In this document: positions 8,438 through 16,189 of the stretch, piece after piece
Position numbering within the stretch: position 1 is the first letter of the stretch
Layout: each line of letters starts with the position of its first letter
NCBI RefSeq assembly: GCF_034427655.1
Contig: NZ_JAXOFX010000021.1
Location: forward strand, 1-64,000
Source: Robertmurraya_A mangrovi
GTDB taxonomy: Bacteria > Bacillota > Bacilli > Bacillales > Cytobacillaceae
Length of the DNA stretch: 64,000 nucleotides
Direction of reading: 5' to 3'
The notes under the pieces: generated by a model
What the model was told of the DNA's origin: nothing
The model's input: the letters and a program-made list of their open reading frames with translations, nothing else
The model's database searches: none
Translations under genes and position numbers: made by a program

Positions 8438-10240
8438 ATGTGCGGAATCGTTGGTTATATCGGAATTCAAGACTCAAAAGAAATTTTATTAAAAGGTTTA
8501 GAAAAGCTTGAATATAGAGGTTATGACTCAGCAGGGATTGCTGTTTCTAATAATGAGGGTGTCCATGTTTTTAAAGAAAAGGGCCGTATTGCTGACCTAC
8601 GTAAAATTGTAGATCTTGATGTATCAGCTAATATGGGAATTGGTCATACAAGATGGGCAACTCATGGAGCTCCTAGTCAGGTAAATGCTCACCCTCACCA
8701 AAGTGAATCTGGAAAATTAACACTTGTTCATAATGGTGTTATTGAAAACTATGACATGTTAAAACGTGAATACCTTCAAGAGGTAACGTTAAAAAGTGAT
8801 ACGGATACGGAAGTAGTTGTTCAAATCATTGAATTATTTGTTAATGACGGGTTAGAAGTAGAAGACGCATTTAGAAAAACACTAAAGCTGTTAAAAGGGT
8901 CCTATGCACTTGCCCTTTTAGATAATGAAAATGATGAAACTATCTATGTTGCTAAAAACAAAAGTCCACTTCTAGTTGGGTTAGGGGATGGATTTAATGT
9001 TGTGGCTAGTGATGCAATGGCAATGCTACAAGTGACAAATCAATATGTTGAATTAATGGATAAAGAAATCGTTATTGTTAAAAAAGATCAAGTAACCATT
9101 CAAACTCTAGATGGAGAAGTGGTTAACCGTGACTCCTACACAGCTGAGCTTGATGCGAGTGATATTGAAAAAGGGACATACCCTCATTACATGTTGAAAG
9201 AAATCGATGAGCAGCCTGCTGTTATCCGTAAAATTGTTCAAACCTATCAGGATGAACAAGGATCTTTAACGATTGATAAAGATATTCTACAAGCTATGAA
9301 CGATGCTGACCGTATTTATATTATCGCTGCGGGGACTTCTTATCATGCAGGATTAGTCGGTAAACAATTCATTGAGAAGATGGCTAAGATTCCTGTAGAG
9401 GTTCATATTTCAAGTGAATTTGGCTACAACATGCCTTTACTTTCAGAGAAACCATTATTTATCTTTATTTCTCAAAGTGGTGAAACAGCAGATAGTCGTG
9501 CGGTACTTGTTGAAATTAAAGAACTTGGCTATAAAGCTCTAACGATTACAAATGTTCCTGGATCAACTTTATCGAGGGAAGCAGACTACACGTTATTATT
9601 GCATGCTGGTCCTGAAATTGCAGTTGCTTCTACAAAGGCTTACACAGCACAGTTAGCGGTTCTAGCTATCCTAGCTGAAGTAACGGCGAAGAGCAGAGGA
9701 TTTGATTCGAATTACGACCTTGTACAAGAACTAGGAATCGTTGCTAATGCGATGGATGTTCTATGTGGAGAGAAAGAAGAATTTGAAGCAATTGCTCGTG
9801 AGTTCTTATCAACAACTCGTAACTGTTTCTTTATCGGGCGTGGAATTGATTTCTATGTTGGGTTAGAGGGAGCATTAAAACTGAAAGAAATCTCATATAT
9901 TCAAGCTGAAGGCTTTGCTGGTGGTGAATTAAAGCATGGTACCATTGCTTTAATCGAGAACGGAACTCCAGTAGTAGCACTAGCTACACAGGAAAGTGTT
10001 AACTTAAGTATCCGTGGAAATGTAAAGGAAGTGGTTGCACGTGGTGCCAACCCTTGCATCATCTCTATGAAAGGCTTAGAGACTGAGGAAGATCGCTTCG
10101 TCATTCCTGAAGTATACGGATTGTTAACACCTCTTATCTCTGTTATTCCATTACAACTTATTTCTTACTATGCAGCATTACACCGTGAGTGTGACGTTGA
10201 TAAACCACGTAACTTGGCTAAATCTGTTACGGTTGAGTAA
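8438..10240 (+). CDS. glmS: glutamine--fructose-6-phosphate aminotransferase (isomerizing)
   Basis: Makes glucosamine-6-phosphate from fructose-6-phosphate and glutamine, the entry step of amino-sugar synthesis. The 600 residues are full length. The N-terminal glutaminase begins MCGIVGYIG with the catalytic Cys2, and two SIS domains follow (GTSYHAGLVGK; ISQSGETADS; SRG/STKAYTAQ). The C-terminus DKPRNLAKSVTVE is the highly conserved stretch whose DNA is the recognition site for TnsD of Tn7. Expression is controlled by the ribozyme upstream and by the strong terminator 9 bases after the stop. A Tn7-like element begins 95 bases downstream of the stop. Confidence 0.98.
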   Translation: MCGIVGYIGIQDSKEILLKGLEKLEYRGYDSAGIAVSNNEGVHVFKEKGRIADLRKIVDLDVSANMGIGHTRWATHGAPSQVNAHPHQSESGKLTLVHNGVIENYDMLKREYLQEVTLKSDTDTEVVVQIIELFVNDGLEVEDAFRKTLKLLKGSYALALLDNENDETIYVAKNKSPLLVGLGDGFNVVASDAMAMLQVTNQYVELMDKEIVIVKKDQVTIQTLDGEVVNRDSYTAELDASDIEKGTYPHYMLKEIDEQPAVIRKIVQTYQDEQGSLTIDKDILQAMNDADRIYIIAAGTSYHAGLVGKQFIEKMAKIPVEVHISSEFGYNMPLLSEKPLFIFISQSGETADSRAVLVEIKELGYKALTITNVPGSTLSREADYTLLLHAGPEIAVASTKAYTAQLAVLAILAEVTAKSRGFDSNYDLVQELGIVANAMDVLCGEKEEFEAIAREFLSTTRNCFFIGRGIDFYVGLEGALKLKEISYIQAEGFAGGELKHGTIALIENGTPVVALATQESVNLSIRGNVKEVVARGANPCIISMKGLETEEDRFVIPEVYGLLTPLISVIPLQLISYYAALHRECDVDKPRNLAKSVTVE

Positions 10241-10248
10241 GGGATGTG

Positions 10249-10284
10249 AAAAAGACTCTCATCGAATTCGATGAGAGTCTTTTT
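10249..10284. terminator. bidirectional terminator between glmS and the mcp gene
   Basis: A perfect palindromic hairpin AAAAAGACTCTCATCG/CGATGAGAGTCTTTTT works for glmS on the plus strand and for the convergent native mcp 3' end on the minus strand. Confidence 0.92.
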
Positions 10285-10290
10285 ACGTGA

Positions 10291-10335
10291 TTATAATTTA
10301 AACTTAGCTATCGTCTGCTGAAGTCCCTCTGCAAG
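10291..10335 (-). pseudogene. severed native 3' end of the chemotaxis receptor gene
   Basis: Read on the minus strand these 45 bases encode LAEGLQQTIAKFKL and a stop. Joined to the mcp body across the GCAAG duplication at 33902-33906 they stay in frame (NLSALA|EGLQQTIAKFKL), a typical methyl-accepting protein C-terminus. The Tn7-like element has carried this end 23.6 kb away from the rest of the gene. It now sits between the glmS terminator and the transposon end. Confidence 0.9.
10331..10335 (+). repeat. 5-bp target site duplication, left copy (GCAAG)
   Basis: GCAAG directly abuts the left TGTTTT terminus and is repeated directly after the right terminus at 33902-33906. Five-base duplications are what Tn7-family transposases make. 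Confidence 0.92.
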
Positions 10336-10344
10336 TGTTTTAAC

Positions 10345-10424
10345 ACAACTATATCTTGACTTAAACAATTAAGTAGTGACCTTAACAACTAAGTTGTGAC
10401 CTAGACAATTTAGTTGTGACTGAT
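10345..10424 (+). repeat. glmS-proximal transposon end: four tandem 20-bp TnsB sites
   Basis: Four abutting 20-base units at 10345-10364, 10365-10384, 10385-10404 and 10405-10424. Each starts ACAAYT and has a TGAC core: ACAACTATATCTTGACTTAA, ACAATTAAGTAGTGACCTTA, ACAACTAAGTTGTGACCTAG and ACAATTTAGTTGTGACTGAT. They point inward like the three sites at the other end. A dense four-site array is the layout of the right (target-proximal) end of canonical Tn7. Confidence 0.9.
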
Positions 10425-10450
10425 TTTCCTAAAATAGAATTAATTAGGCT

Positions 10451-10484
10451 AGAAAAAGCGTTGGTATTTACCAACGCTTTTTCT
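10451..10484. terminator. bidirectional terminator just inside the transposon end
   Basis: Perfect arms AGAAAAAGCGTTGG/CCAACGCTTTTTCT with loop TATTTA, A- and T-runs on both sides, 27 bases inside the last TnsB site. It could block transcription from entering or leaving the element. Confidence 0.85.
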
Positions 10485-10888
10485 AATGTTATGTAGATAG
10501 ATTAAAATAATCTAGTATATGTTACGTATATAACTTGATTATGGGTCCGTTATGAGTTGTTCATAGCTGTACATTGGCAAGAAGGATGAATTAAATAAAT
10601 TATTTTTACAAATAACAGAATGACTTATTGAAAGTCGCACCAGTAAGCTAGGAGAGAAAGGTTGAATCAACTATGTTGTCAAATTCACTTCTCCTAACCG
10701 GAGGTACTAATAATAGATTTATCCTATATAATTGTTGTACAAGCATCCAATATATAGCATCTTAGAAAGGAAGTATACAAATGAGAGAACCTACCCTATA
10801 GATGTACATAAGGAACGAGTATTAAATTGATGCTAATATAGGTTTTATTTACAACAGATTTAGTAATAGTTGATAGGAGTGAAGATAA
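10485..10888 (+). promoter_or_regulatory. leader region of the first tniQ, possible structured RNA and leader peptide
   Basis: There is no full gene in these 404 bases. Two points stand out. First, TAGGAGA (10649-10655) can pair with TCTCCTA (10690-10696) around an inner GTTGA/TCAAC. Second, AAAGGAAG precedes a six-codon frame at 10781-10801 (MREPTL, stop), whose CCTA region (AACCTA, 10788-10793) can pair with TAGGTT (10839-10844) followed by a T-rich stretch. An attenuation-type control of tniQ is possible but unproven. Confidence 0.3.
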
Positions 10889-12550
10889 ATGATATCCTAT
10901 TTCCCAACACCCTATCCAGATGAATTATTTTATAGTGTGATGGCTAGGTACCATAAACAATCATTAAACAGACATCCGAAGGAATCTTTATTTGACATTT
11001 ATGGACAAACAGTACATGGTATCAGGAAGTTACTTTCATTCAATATTCATGGAGTAGTAGGTAGACTAAAATGGTTTAATTATATATCGGCAGAGGAGAT
11101 AATACGTGATCATACTCTTTTCAATTTTTATTCAGCGATGAATCCAAATGAAAGAGATAGAGTATACAGGGAAATTTACCAGGGGAAAAAACAAAGTACT
11201 AGGGTAATTATTACGGGGATAAATTTTGTAAATGAATATACAGAGTACCTTCGTTTTTGTCCTACCTGTATTAGGGAGGATATAAAACAGTATGGTGAAA
11301 CTTATTGGAGAAGGTCACATCAAACTCCTGCTGCCTTTGTTTGCACTAAACATCTGGTAATGTTACAAGATAGTAGAGTAAAGATTTCGGACAATACATT
11401 AGTTGCAGCAAGTCTTGCTAATTGTGTTTGTAATAATATCTATAAGAAGTTTACTGAAAAAGAAACTCTGACTTATTTAATCTTGCTTTCAAAGCAAAAT
11501 GAATACTTAGTTAATAATGAGGTAAATATTAATTTTTTAAAGTCAAACAACACCATATTATCATTATTTAGAGCAAAAGGACTTTTAGAACGATATGGAA
11601 CAATTAATAAGGGTTTATTCTTAATAAAACTATATGAATTTTATGGTTACGAATTTTTTGAACATGTTAAGATTAAACCTAAGGAATATATAAGGCTATT
11701 CGCAAATTACTACGATAGTAGGTTCAGAGGCTTAGGGATAGTCGAAAAGCTAATAATGATTATATTTTTATTTGAAAATGTTCAAACATTTATTAAAGCA
11801 GGAACCACCTTTTCTCATGTCCATTTGGATATTCCTTGTACTATTTGTAAACAAAAAAATCCTTTTAATATTAGTCGTAAAACACTTGGTAAGAGAGAAA
11901 TAAATCTTTTAGAAATAAACTGCAACTGTGGGTTTATTTCTAGAAGAATATTTGGGGATGATGATGTATATAAGAATTCACTCTGGATAGAAACTGATAA
12001 TAATGAAGTTTGGAAAAAGACAATAAATTCCTTGATTTATGAAAAAGGAATTTCTATTTCAGAAGTATCAGCGAAGTTTGGTGTAAGTGAAATATATGTA
12101 GAACAACTAGTAGAAAGGTCCTCTGAAACTCTCGGTAAGCTTGAAAAAGAAACATTTAGGGAAAAGTGGAAAGACCATCTCACTCGTTTTAGTTATAAGA
12201 GTGAAATAGAATTAATCTATTATGATTTCCCTACTTATTGCTGGCTATTTCATTTTGACTACGAGTGGCTTTATAATATAAATTCAGATCGTGAAGATTT
12301 TACTAACACTAAGAGCATGTTCTGGCAGAAAAGAGATCGGAAGATAAAAGAATATTCTAGAGAGGTCTTACATCGAAGTTTACTTTATGGATACGGAGTA
12401 GAAGATATATTAGATGAAATACTATATCCAATTCTTTTTAACCCAGATATAATTTTTGAAACCTATATGTCTCGTACTGTTGAATATTCAAATAAATTTA
12501 AGGCTTTGCAGTCTAAAGAACTCAATCACATTTCAAACCCTACAATTTAA
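10889..12550 (+). CDS. tniQ: TnsD/TniQ-family target-selection protein (first copy)
   Basis: Binds a chosen target site and recruits the TnsC-TnsAB transposition machinery. The 553 residues start with the TniQ hallmark YFPTPYPDELFYSVMARYH. The zinc-binding block CPTCIREDIKQYGETYWRRSHQ...CTKH lies near residues 129-160, and a second Cys cluster (CTIC...CNCGF) near 315-350. A helix-turn-helix (ISISEVSAKFGVSEIYVEQLV) follows. At this size it is TnsD-like, not a short TniQ. It stands alone 464 bases inside the glmS-proximal end, far from tnsABC, and shares this architecture with the second copy at 31.5 kb. GGAGTGAAG precedes the ATG. It may be the glmS-region targeting factor; this is inferred from position only. 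Confidence 0.88.
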   Translation: MISYFPTPYPDELFYSVMARYHKQSLNRHPKESLFDIYGQTVHGIRKLLSFNIHGVVGRLKWFNYISAEEIIRDHTLFNFYSAMNPNERDRVYREIYQGKKQSTRVIITGINFVNEYTEYLRFCPTCIREDIKQYGETYWRRSHQTPAAFVCTKHLVMLQDSRVKISDNTLVAASLANCVCNNIYKKFTEKETLTYLILLSKQNEYLVNNEVNINFLKSNNTILSLFRAKGLLERYGTINKGLFLIKLYEFYGYEFFEHVKIKPKEYIRLFANYYDSRFRGLGIVEKLIMIIFLFENVQTFIKAGTTFSHVHLDIPCTICKQKNPFNISRKTLGKREINLLEINCNCGFISRRIFGDDDVYKNSLWIETDNNEVWKKTINSLIYEKGISISEVSAKFGVSEIYVEQLVERSSETLGKLEKETFREKWKDHLTRFSYKSEIELIYYDFPTYCWLFHFDYEWLYNINSDREDFTNTKSMFWQKRDRKIKEYSREVLHRSLLYGYGVEDILDEILYPILFNPDIIFETYMSRTVEYSNKFKALQSKELNHISNPTI

Positions 12551-12612
12551 AAAGTGCACACTTTTCTTCTTTTCATCGTTCAACTAGCTTTTTTATTAAT
12601 ATTTTTACTAAT

Positions 12613-12655
12613 AAAGAAACTTAAGAAAAATGGATTGTTTTTCTTGAGTTTCTTT
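12613..12655. terminator. bidirectional terminator between tniQ and the HEPN-like gene
   Basis: Arms AAAGAAACTTAAGAAAAA/TTTTTCTTGAGTTTCTTT with one G-T pair and a seven-base loop. It lies between convergent genes; the rest of 12551-12779 shows nothing else. Confidence 0.75.
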
Positions 12656-12779
12656 GTTAATGCAATTTATTTTTTGGATCCGAGCAAACTTTAAAATAAT
12701 TTAAGAGTTGGATAATGTCCTATAGCCTTTGAAATGGCTAGGTACATAGCATAACGTAAACTGGGTTTAAATATTTACT

Positions 12780-13778
12780 TTAAAATCTAGTGGAAGCAAT
12801 TTTAATACAAGTTATTATAGCTGAATCAAGTTTAGATAAATATTTTTTAAGCTGATTATAGTCTAATTTCTCTATACCCACTTTTTTTAAAGAGGATTTA
12901 TCTAAGTAACCATTATGCATAATATCATTTCGCAAACTAAATATATCTTTTAAGTTTTTATATAGTCCTTGTTGAACTTCTAGCAAATTTACTCCATATA
13001 AATATTTCATTATAACAACAAAATACATTTCAACCATGTTATTTCTTCCATTGGATATTAATTTATTGAGGATTACATCTTGGTTATCTGATGAATTCGT
13101 GATTAATTGTTTAATAAATGATTCAGCTGCAATTGCACAATAGATAATAAATTCCTCTGTCTCAGATGAGTACATTGCTTTTGTTGCTTTATTAAAATAA
13201 GTATGCCAAGTCAAATTTACTACATAGCGATTCTCTAAACGATCTAATAATCTTTTATCCAAGGGCTTAATATTTTTAGAATTTAAATCTACCATATAGT
13301 CATCTTGAATAGTATTCCACCATCTTGCATTCCCAATTACCTCATCAGGTTTTGTGAATATAAAATCAGTTCGAATACCGATACAACCACTTATTGGATT
13401 TAATGGGAGATCCTCAATCCAAAACATTTTTGTTACCTTTCCAAGTGAAATGAGATATGAGTTTAACTTCTCTCTTACAAAGTTAAATATTTCAGCCCTA
13501 TGAATATCACCAATATCGTATATTTTAAATATTCCTGTGTCTATGTATGTATAATTTTTATAATCATACTTATTGACTATGCATTCAATTTCTAGGTTAT
13601 TACAAATGTTATCACTATATTTTGGAAGATAATTATCATTATCTTCTTTATTAGGGAAGAATGTGATTTTAAAAAATGTAAAATTTTCATCAATAGGTAG
13701 TTTTGTTTCTAGTCTTGCTCCATCTGATAGTCTTAAAAGGTAAGGCAAGCTAATTCTTGCTAGTAATTTTATTCCCAT
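12780..13778 (-). CDS. unknown protein with C-terminal HEPN-like (Apea-type) domain
   Basis: A 332-residue cytosolic protein of no family I can name with certainty. The C-terminal third is helical and contains R-N-D-I-M-H at residues 283-288, which fits the R-x4-H catalytic motif of HEPN ribonucleases as seen in Apea-like proteins (LRNDIMHNG). Upstream helices ETEEFIIYCAIAAESFIKQLI (about 207-227) match the other HEPN helices. The N-terminal 190 residues are mixed strand/helix with no motif I recognise. It is a lone gene on the minus strand beside the first tniQ. HEPN proteins often act in abortive infection or toxin systems, so a defence role is possible. The start ATG at 13778 has AGAGGTAATATT upstream. 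Confidence 0.55.
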   Translation of the reverse strand: MGIKLLARISLPYLLRLSDGARLETKLPIDENFTFFKITFFPNKEDNDNYLPKYSDNICNNLEIECIVNKYDYKNYTYIDTGIFKIYDIGDIHRAEIFNFVREKLNSYLISLGKVTKMFWIEDLPLNPISGCIGIRTDFIFTKPDEVIGNARWWNTIQDDYMVDLNSKNIKPLDKRLLDRLENRYVVNLTWHTYFNKATKAMYSSETEEFIIYCAIAAESFIKQLITNSSDNQDVILNKLISNGRNNMVEMYFVVIMKYLYGVNLLEVQQGLYKNLKDIFSLRNDIMHNGYLDKSSLKKVGIEKLDYNQLKKYLSKLDSAIITCIKIASTRF

Positions 13779-14095
13779 AGAATATTACCTCTTTTTATTT
13801 ATTATTATAAGAATAACATATAGGTGCATTTTACCATAAATTCAGGTGAAATGTTTTCAATCTTTTAAGCTAGATGAGGATTCTTTTATTGTAGAACCAC
13901 TTCTCTAAATATTGTCTAAGAAAGTAGGGTTCTAAGTAAAAAAGTAAAGTTTACGGCCGACAACGTTAAGCATGACTTAGGTATCAAGTCAAATGGTAAT
14001 TTAGGGATTAGCTGTGGAAGAATGAAACCATAAGGTATTATGAATGAGGCTGAAAAATAGTTTCTTGAATAAAAAATTTATCTTCTATGGCTACT
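13779..14095. other. intergenic stretch inside the transposon, no gene seen
   Basis: About 317 AT-rich bases between the HEPN-like gene and the ynfA-like gene. I see no frame with a ribosome site and no clear hairpin. The block near 13950-14000 (GGCCGACAACG and neighbours) is slightly GC-richer and may be a remnant. Confidence 0.4.
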
Positions 14096-14422
14096 TTATT
14101 GGCGAGGCGCAAACAACATTACTGAAACACCCACTAAACTGATACCAGCACCGATCCAATCGTATAAATCAGGTGTTTTTTTATCAATACCCCATCCCCA
14201 CAATACAGAAAGTACAATAAACACTCCACCATAGGCAGCATATACTCTACCGAATGATGGGAATGTTTGAAATGTGGCAATAACACCATATAGCGCCAAA
14301 GCTATCCCACCGAAAATGCCCCAATAAATTGGCTTACCTTCTCTCAACCATAGCCAAATTAGATACCCTCCACCAATTTCTGCAATTCCGGCAACTATAA
14401 ACAAAACAATTGCATTGATCAT
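14096..14422 (-). CDS. YnfA/UPF0060 family membrane protein
   Basis: A 108-residue integral membrane protein with four predicted helices and the family signatures GIAEIGGGYLIWLWLREGKP, YGVIATFQTFPSFGRVYAAYGG and WGWGIDKKTPDLYDWIGA. The size and motifs fit the YnfA/UPF0060 family, related to small multidrug transporters and often carried beside heavy-metal and arsenic genes on mobile DNA. AAGGGTGGGC precedes the ATG on the minus strand. A role in metal or cation tolerance is plausible here because czcD follows on the same strand about 470 bases away, but the substrate is not known. The call of the family is firm, the function is not. Confidence 0.88.
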   Translation of the reverse strand: MINAIVLFIVAGIAEIGGGYLIWLWLREGKPIYWGIFGGIALALYGVIATFQTFPSFGRVYAAYGGVFIVLSVLWGWGIDKKTPDLYDWIGAGISLVGVSVMLFAPRQ

Positions 14423-14895
14423 TTAATGCCCACCCTTATAAACTATTTAACATGATAATTATACCGTAAAGGATTATCCAAGGTGCCTTCATAAGAACTG
14501 AGTAACTCACTTTTTTAGTATCACTACTTTATGTATAAGCAAAACAATAATCAGGGAAATTATGATGATTCCTTTGCGGTCAGATGTAGCAAGTGGTGGA
14601 CCCAATATCTTATTTCGGGAAACTTTATTCTCACTTTTCAAATATGTAGATTGCAGTTGTTTATTTTATTTAATGTTTGATTCCCTAGAGGTAAAATCCA
14701 ATATATATATAAATTTGCTTAATAATAATTAATTTATCTAACAAAAATCTTACTTTATTAATTAAAAAGGAGGCTCTTTTTAATTAAAGTCTCCTTCACC
14801 TGTTATGCAATAATATTATTACAATAATTTATTAAGTAAAATTAAGCTTCTTTACGTTTTTAAAGCAACATGAAATCAGTTTTTTTAATTGATGT
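14423..14895. other. 473-base intergenic stretch inside the transposon
   Basis: No coding frame with a start signal is visible. The only structure is an inverted repeat TTAATTAAAAA/TTTTTAATTAA at 14758-14787, which could terminate transcripts in either direction, notably the czcD message. The rest is AT-rich and may hold the ynfA promoter. Confidence 0.4.
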
Positions 14896-15843
14896 TTATA
14901 TTTTTAAATCTTGGTGTTTTATCATCGACTTTTCTATTTGGATCGTTGTATGTTCAATTTTAAAATTATTTTTAATTTCTTCAATTGCCTGTTGCAATAT
15001 TTGTTGGCTGCTTACTTTGTCATCAACTATAATGTGACAGCTCAAAGAGTCTAATCCAGAAGTAATAGTCCAAATATGAAGATCGTGTACATTTTTTACT
15101 CCTTCAATTCCTTCTAATACTGCTTTTACTTCTTCCTGGTTAATAGTTATAGGAGTACCTTCCATTAGTATATGAACTGAATGTTTAATAACTCCCCAAG
15201 CACTTTTCAAAATTAGTAGTGCAACAATCACAGAAATAATAGGATCGGCAACATACCATTCAAATAACAACATTAGAACACCAGCCACTATAGCCCCTAC
15301 AGAACCTAATGCATCACCAAGAATATGTAAGTATGCACTACGTAAATTTACGTTTTCTTTTACGTCCCCACTACGCATTAAAGACCAAGCACTTAGTAAA
15401 TTTGCTAGTAATCCAATGGAAGCAATAATCATCATCGTACCACTTGCAACTGTAGGAGGTTCAAATAGTCTCTCATATGCCTCCCATACAATAAAACCTG
15501 CTATAACAAATAATGTTACTCCATTTAATAAGGCTGCTAGAATCTCAAATCGATAATATCCAAATGTTTTATTAGGTGAAGAGGGGCGTGAAGCGAACCA
15601 CATGGCAATAAAACTTAATAATAGAGAGCTGGCATCACTTAACATGTGACCAGAATCTGACAAAAGTGCTAGGCTATTGGTAATAATACCTCCGAATAAC
15701 TCCAAAATCATAATACCAAAAGTAATTAATAAGGCGATTAATAATCCTTTCTTATTTCCTTCTCTTACTTGATCAAAATGATTATGACTATGAGAATGTT
15801 TATGGTGATGGTGACTGTGTCCATGATGATGATGTTGACCCAT
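14896..15843 (-). CDS. czcD: cation diffusion facilitator, Zn/Cd/Co efflux
   Basis: Proton- or potassium-coupled exporter of Zn2+, Cd2+ and Co2+ from the cytoplasm. I take the start at 15843 (MGQHHHHGHSHHHHKHSHSHNH) since GGAGG lies 8 bases upstream. The very His-rich N-terminus is followed by six membrane helices. The CDF metal site is visible as SLLSDSGHMLSD (D and H) and HILGDALGSVGA (H, D). The C-terminal cytoplasmic domain carries the family block VHDLHIWTITSGLDSLSCHIIVDD. The 315-residue length fits CzcD. It follows the ArsR-type regulator by one base, on the minus strand, as in metal-responsive czr-czc operons. Confidence 0.93.
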   Translation of the reverse strand: MGQHHHHGHSHHHHKHSHSHNHFDQVREGNKKGLLIALLITFGIMILELFGGIITNSLALLSDSGHMLSDASSLLLSFIAMWFASRPSSPNKTFGYYRFEILAALLNGVTLFVIAGFIVWEAYERLFEPPTVASGTMMIIASIGLLANLLSAWSLMRSGDVKENVNLRSAYLHILGDALGSVGAIVAGVLMLLFEWYVADPIISVIVALLILKSAWGVIKHSVHILMEGTPITINQEEVKAVLEGIEGVKNVHDLHIWTITSGLDSLSCHIIVDDKVSSQQILQQAIEEIKNNFKIEHTTIQIEKSMIKHQDLKI

Positions 15844-15844
15844 T

Positions 15845-16165
15845 TTAGTTTCCTCCCCTATTGCATTCAATATGATCTAAGACTTGGTTTAATACTGTAA
15901 TTACATGTTCATCGCTATAAGTATAAAATTGAGTAATACCTTCTCTCCTATTTTTCACTAACCGTAAATTTCTAAGAGTACTAAGTTGGTGTGATACAGC
16001 AGATTGAGAAAGCTCTAAAACTTCTGAGATGTGATTTACGGAACATTCTTCTTGTGAGAGTAGAAATAAAATTTTTATCCTAGTTGGGTCAGCTAAGGCT
16101 TTAAAAATACGTGATGCTTCATCTACTTTTTCCTTTGGTAAAAAAATATGTTCCTGTTGTTGCAT
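15845..16165 (-). CDS. czrA: ArsR/SmtB-family metal sensor, CzrA-like
   Basis: Winged-helix repressor expected to release the czc operon when Zn or Co is bound. The start at 16165 is set by GGAGGG seven bases upstream, giving 106 residues. The recognition helix region is VNHISEVLELSQSAVSHQLSTLRNLRLVKNRREG. The alpha-5 metal site is D-x-H near YSDEH, then H-x2-C 11 residues on. CzrA normally has D-x-H and H-x2-H, so the last ligand is Cys instead of His, which may shift metal preference. It lies between czcO and czcD on the same strand with spacers of 1 and 24 bases. Confidence 0.85.
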   Translation of the reverse strand: MQQQEHIFLPKEKVDEASRIFKALADPTRIKILFLLSQEECSVNHISEVLELSQSAVSHQLSTLRNLRLVKNRREGITQFYTYSDEHVITVLNQVLDHIECNRGGN

Positions 16166-16189
16166 ATCAGATCCCTCCATTTATTTATT

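Noticed and set aside
10345..10424. Tandem 20-bp repeats as a CRISPR array or origin iterons
   Set aside because: The units abut without spacers, and matching units occur at the other transposon end in inverted orientation, so they are TnsB sites.
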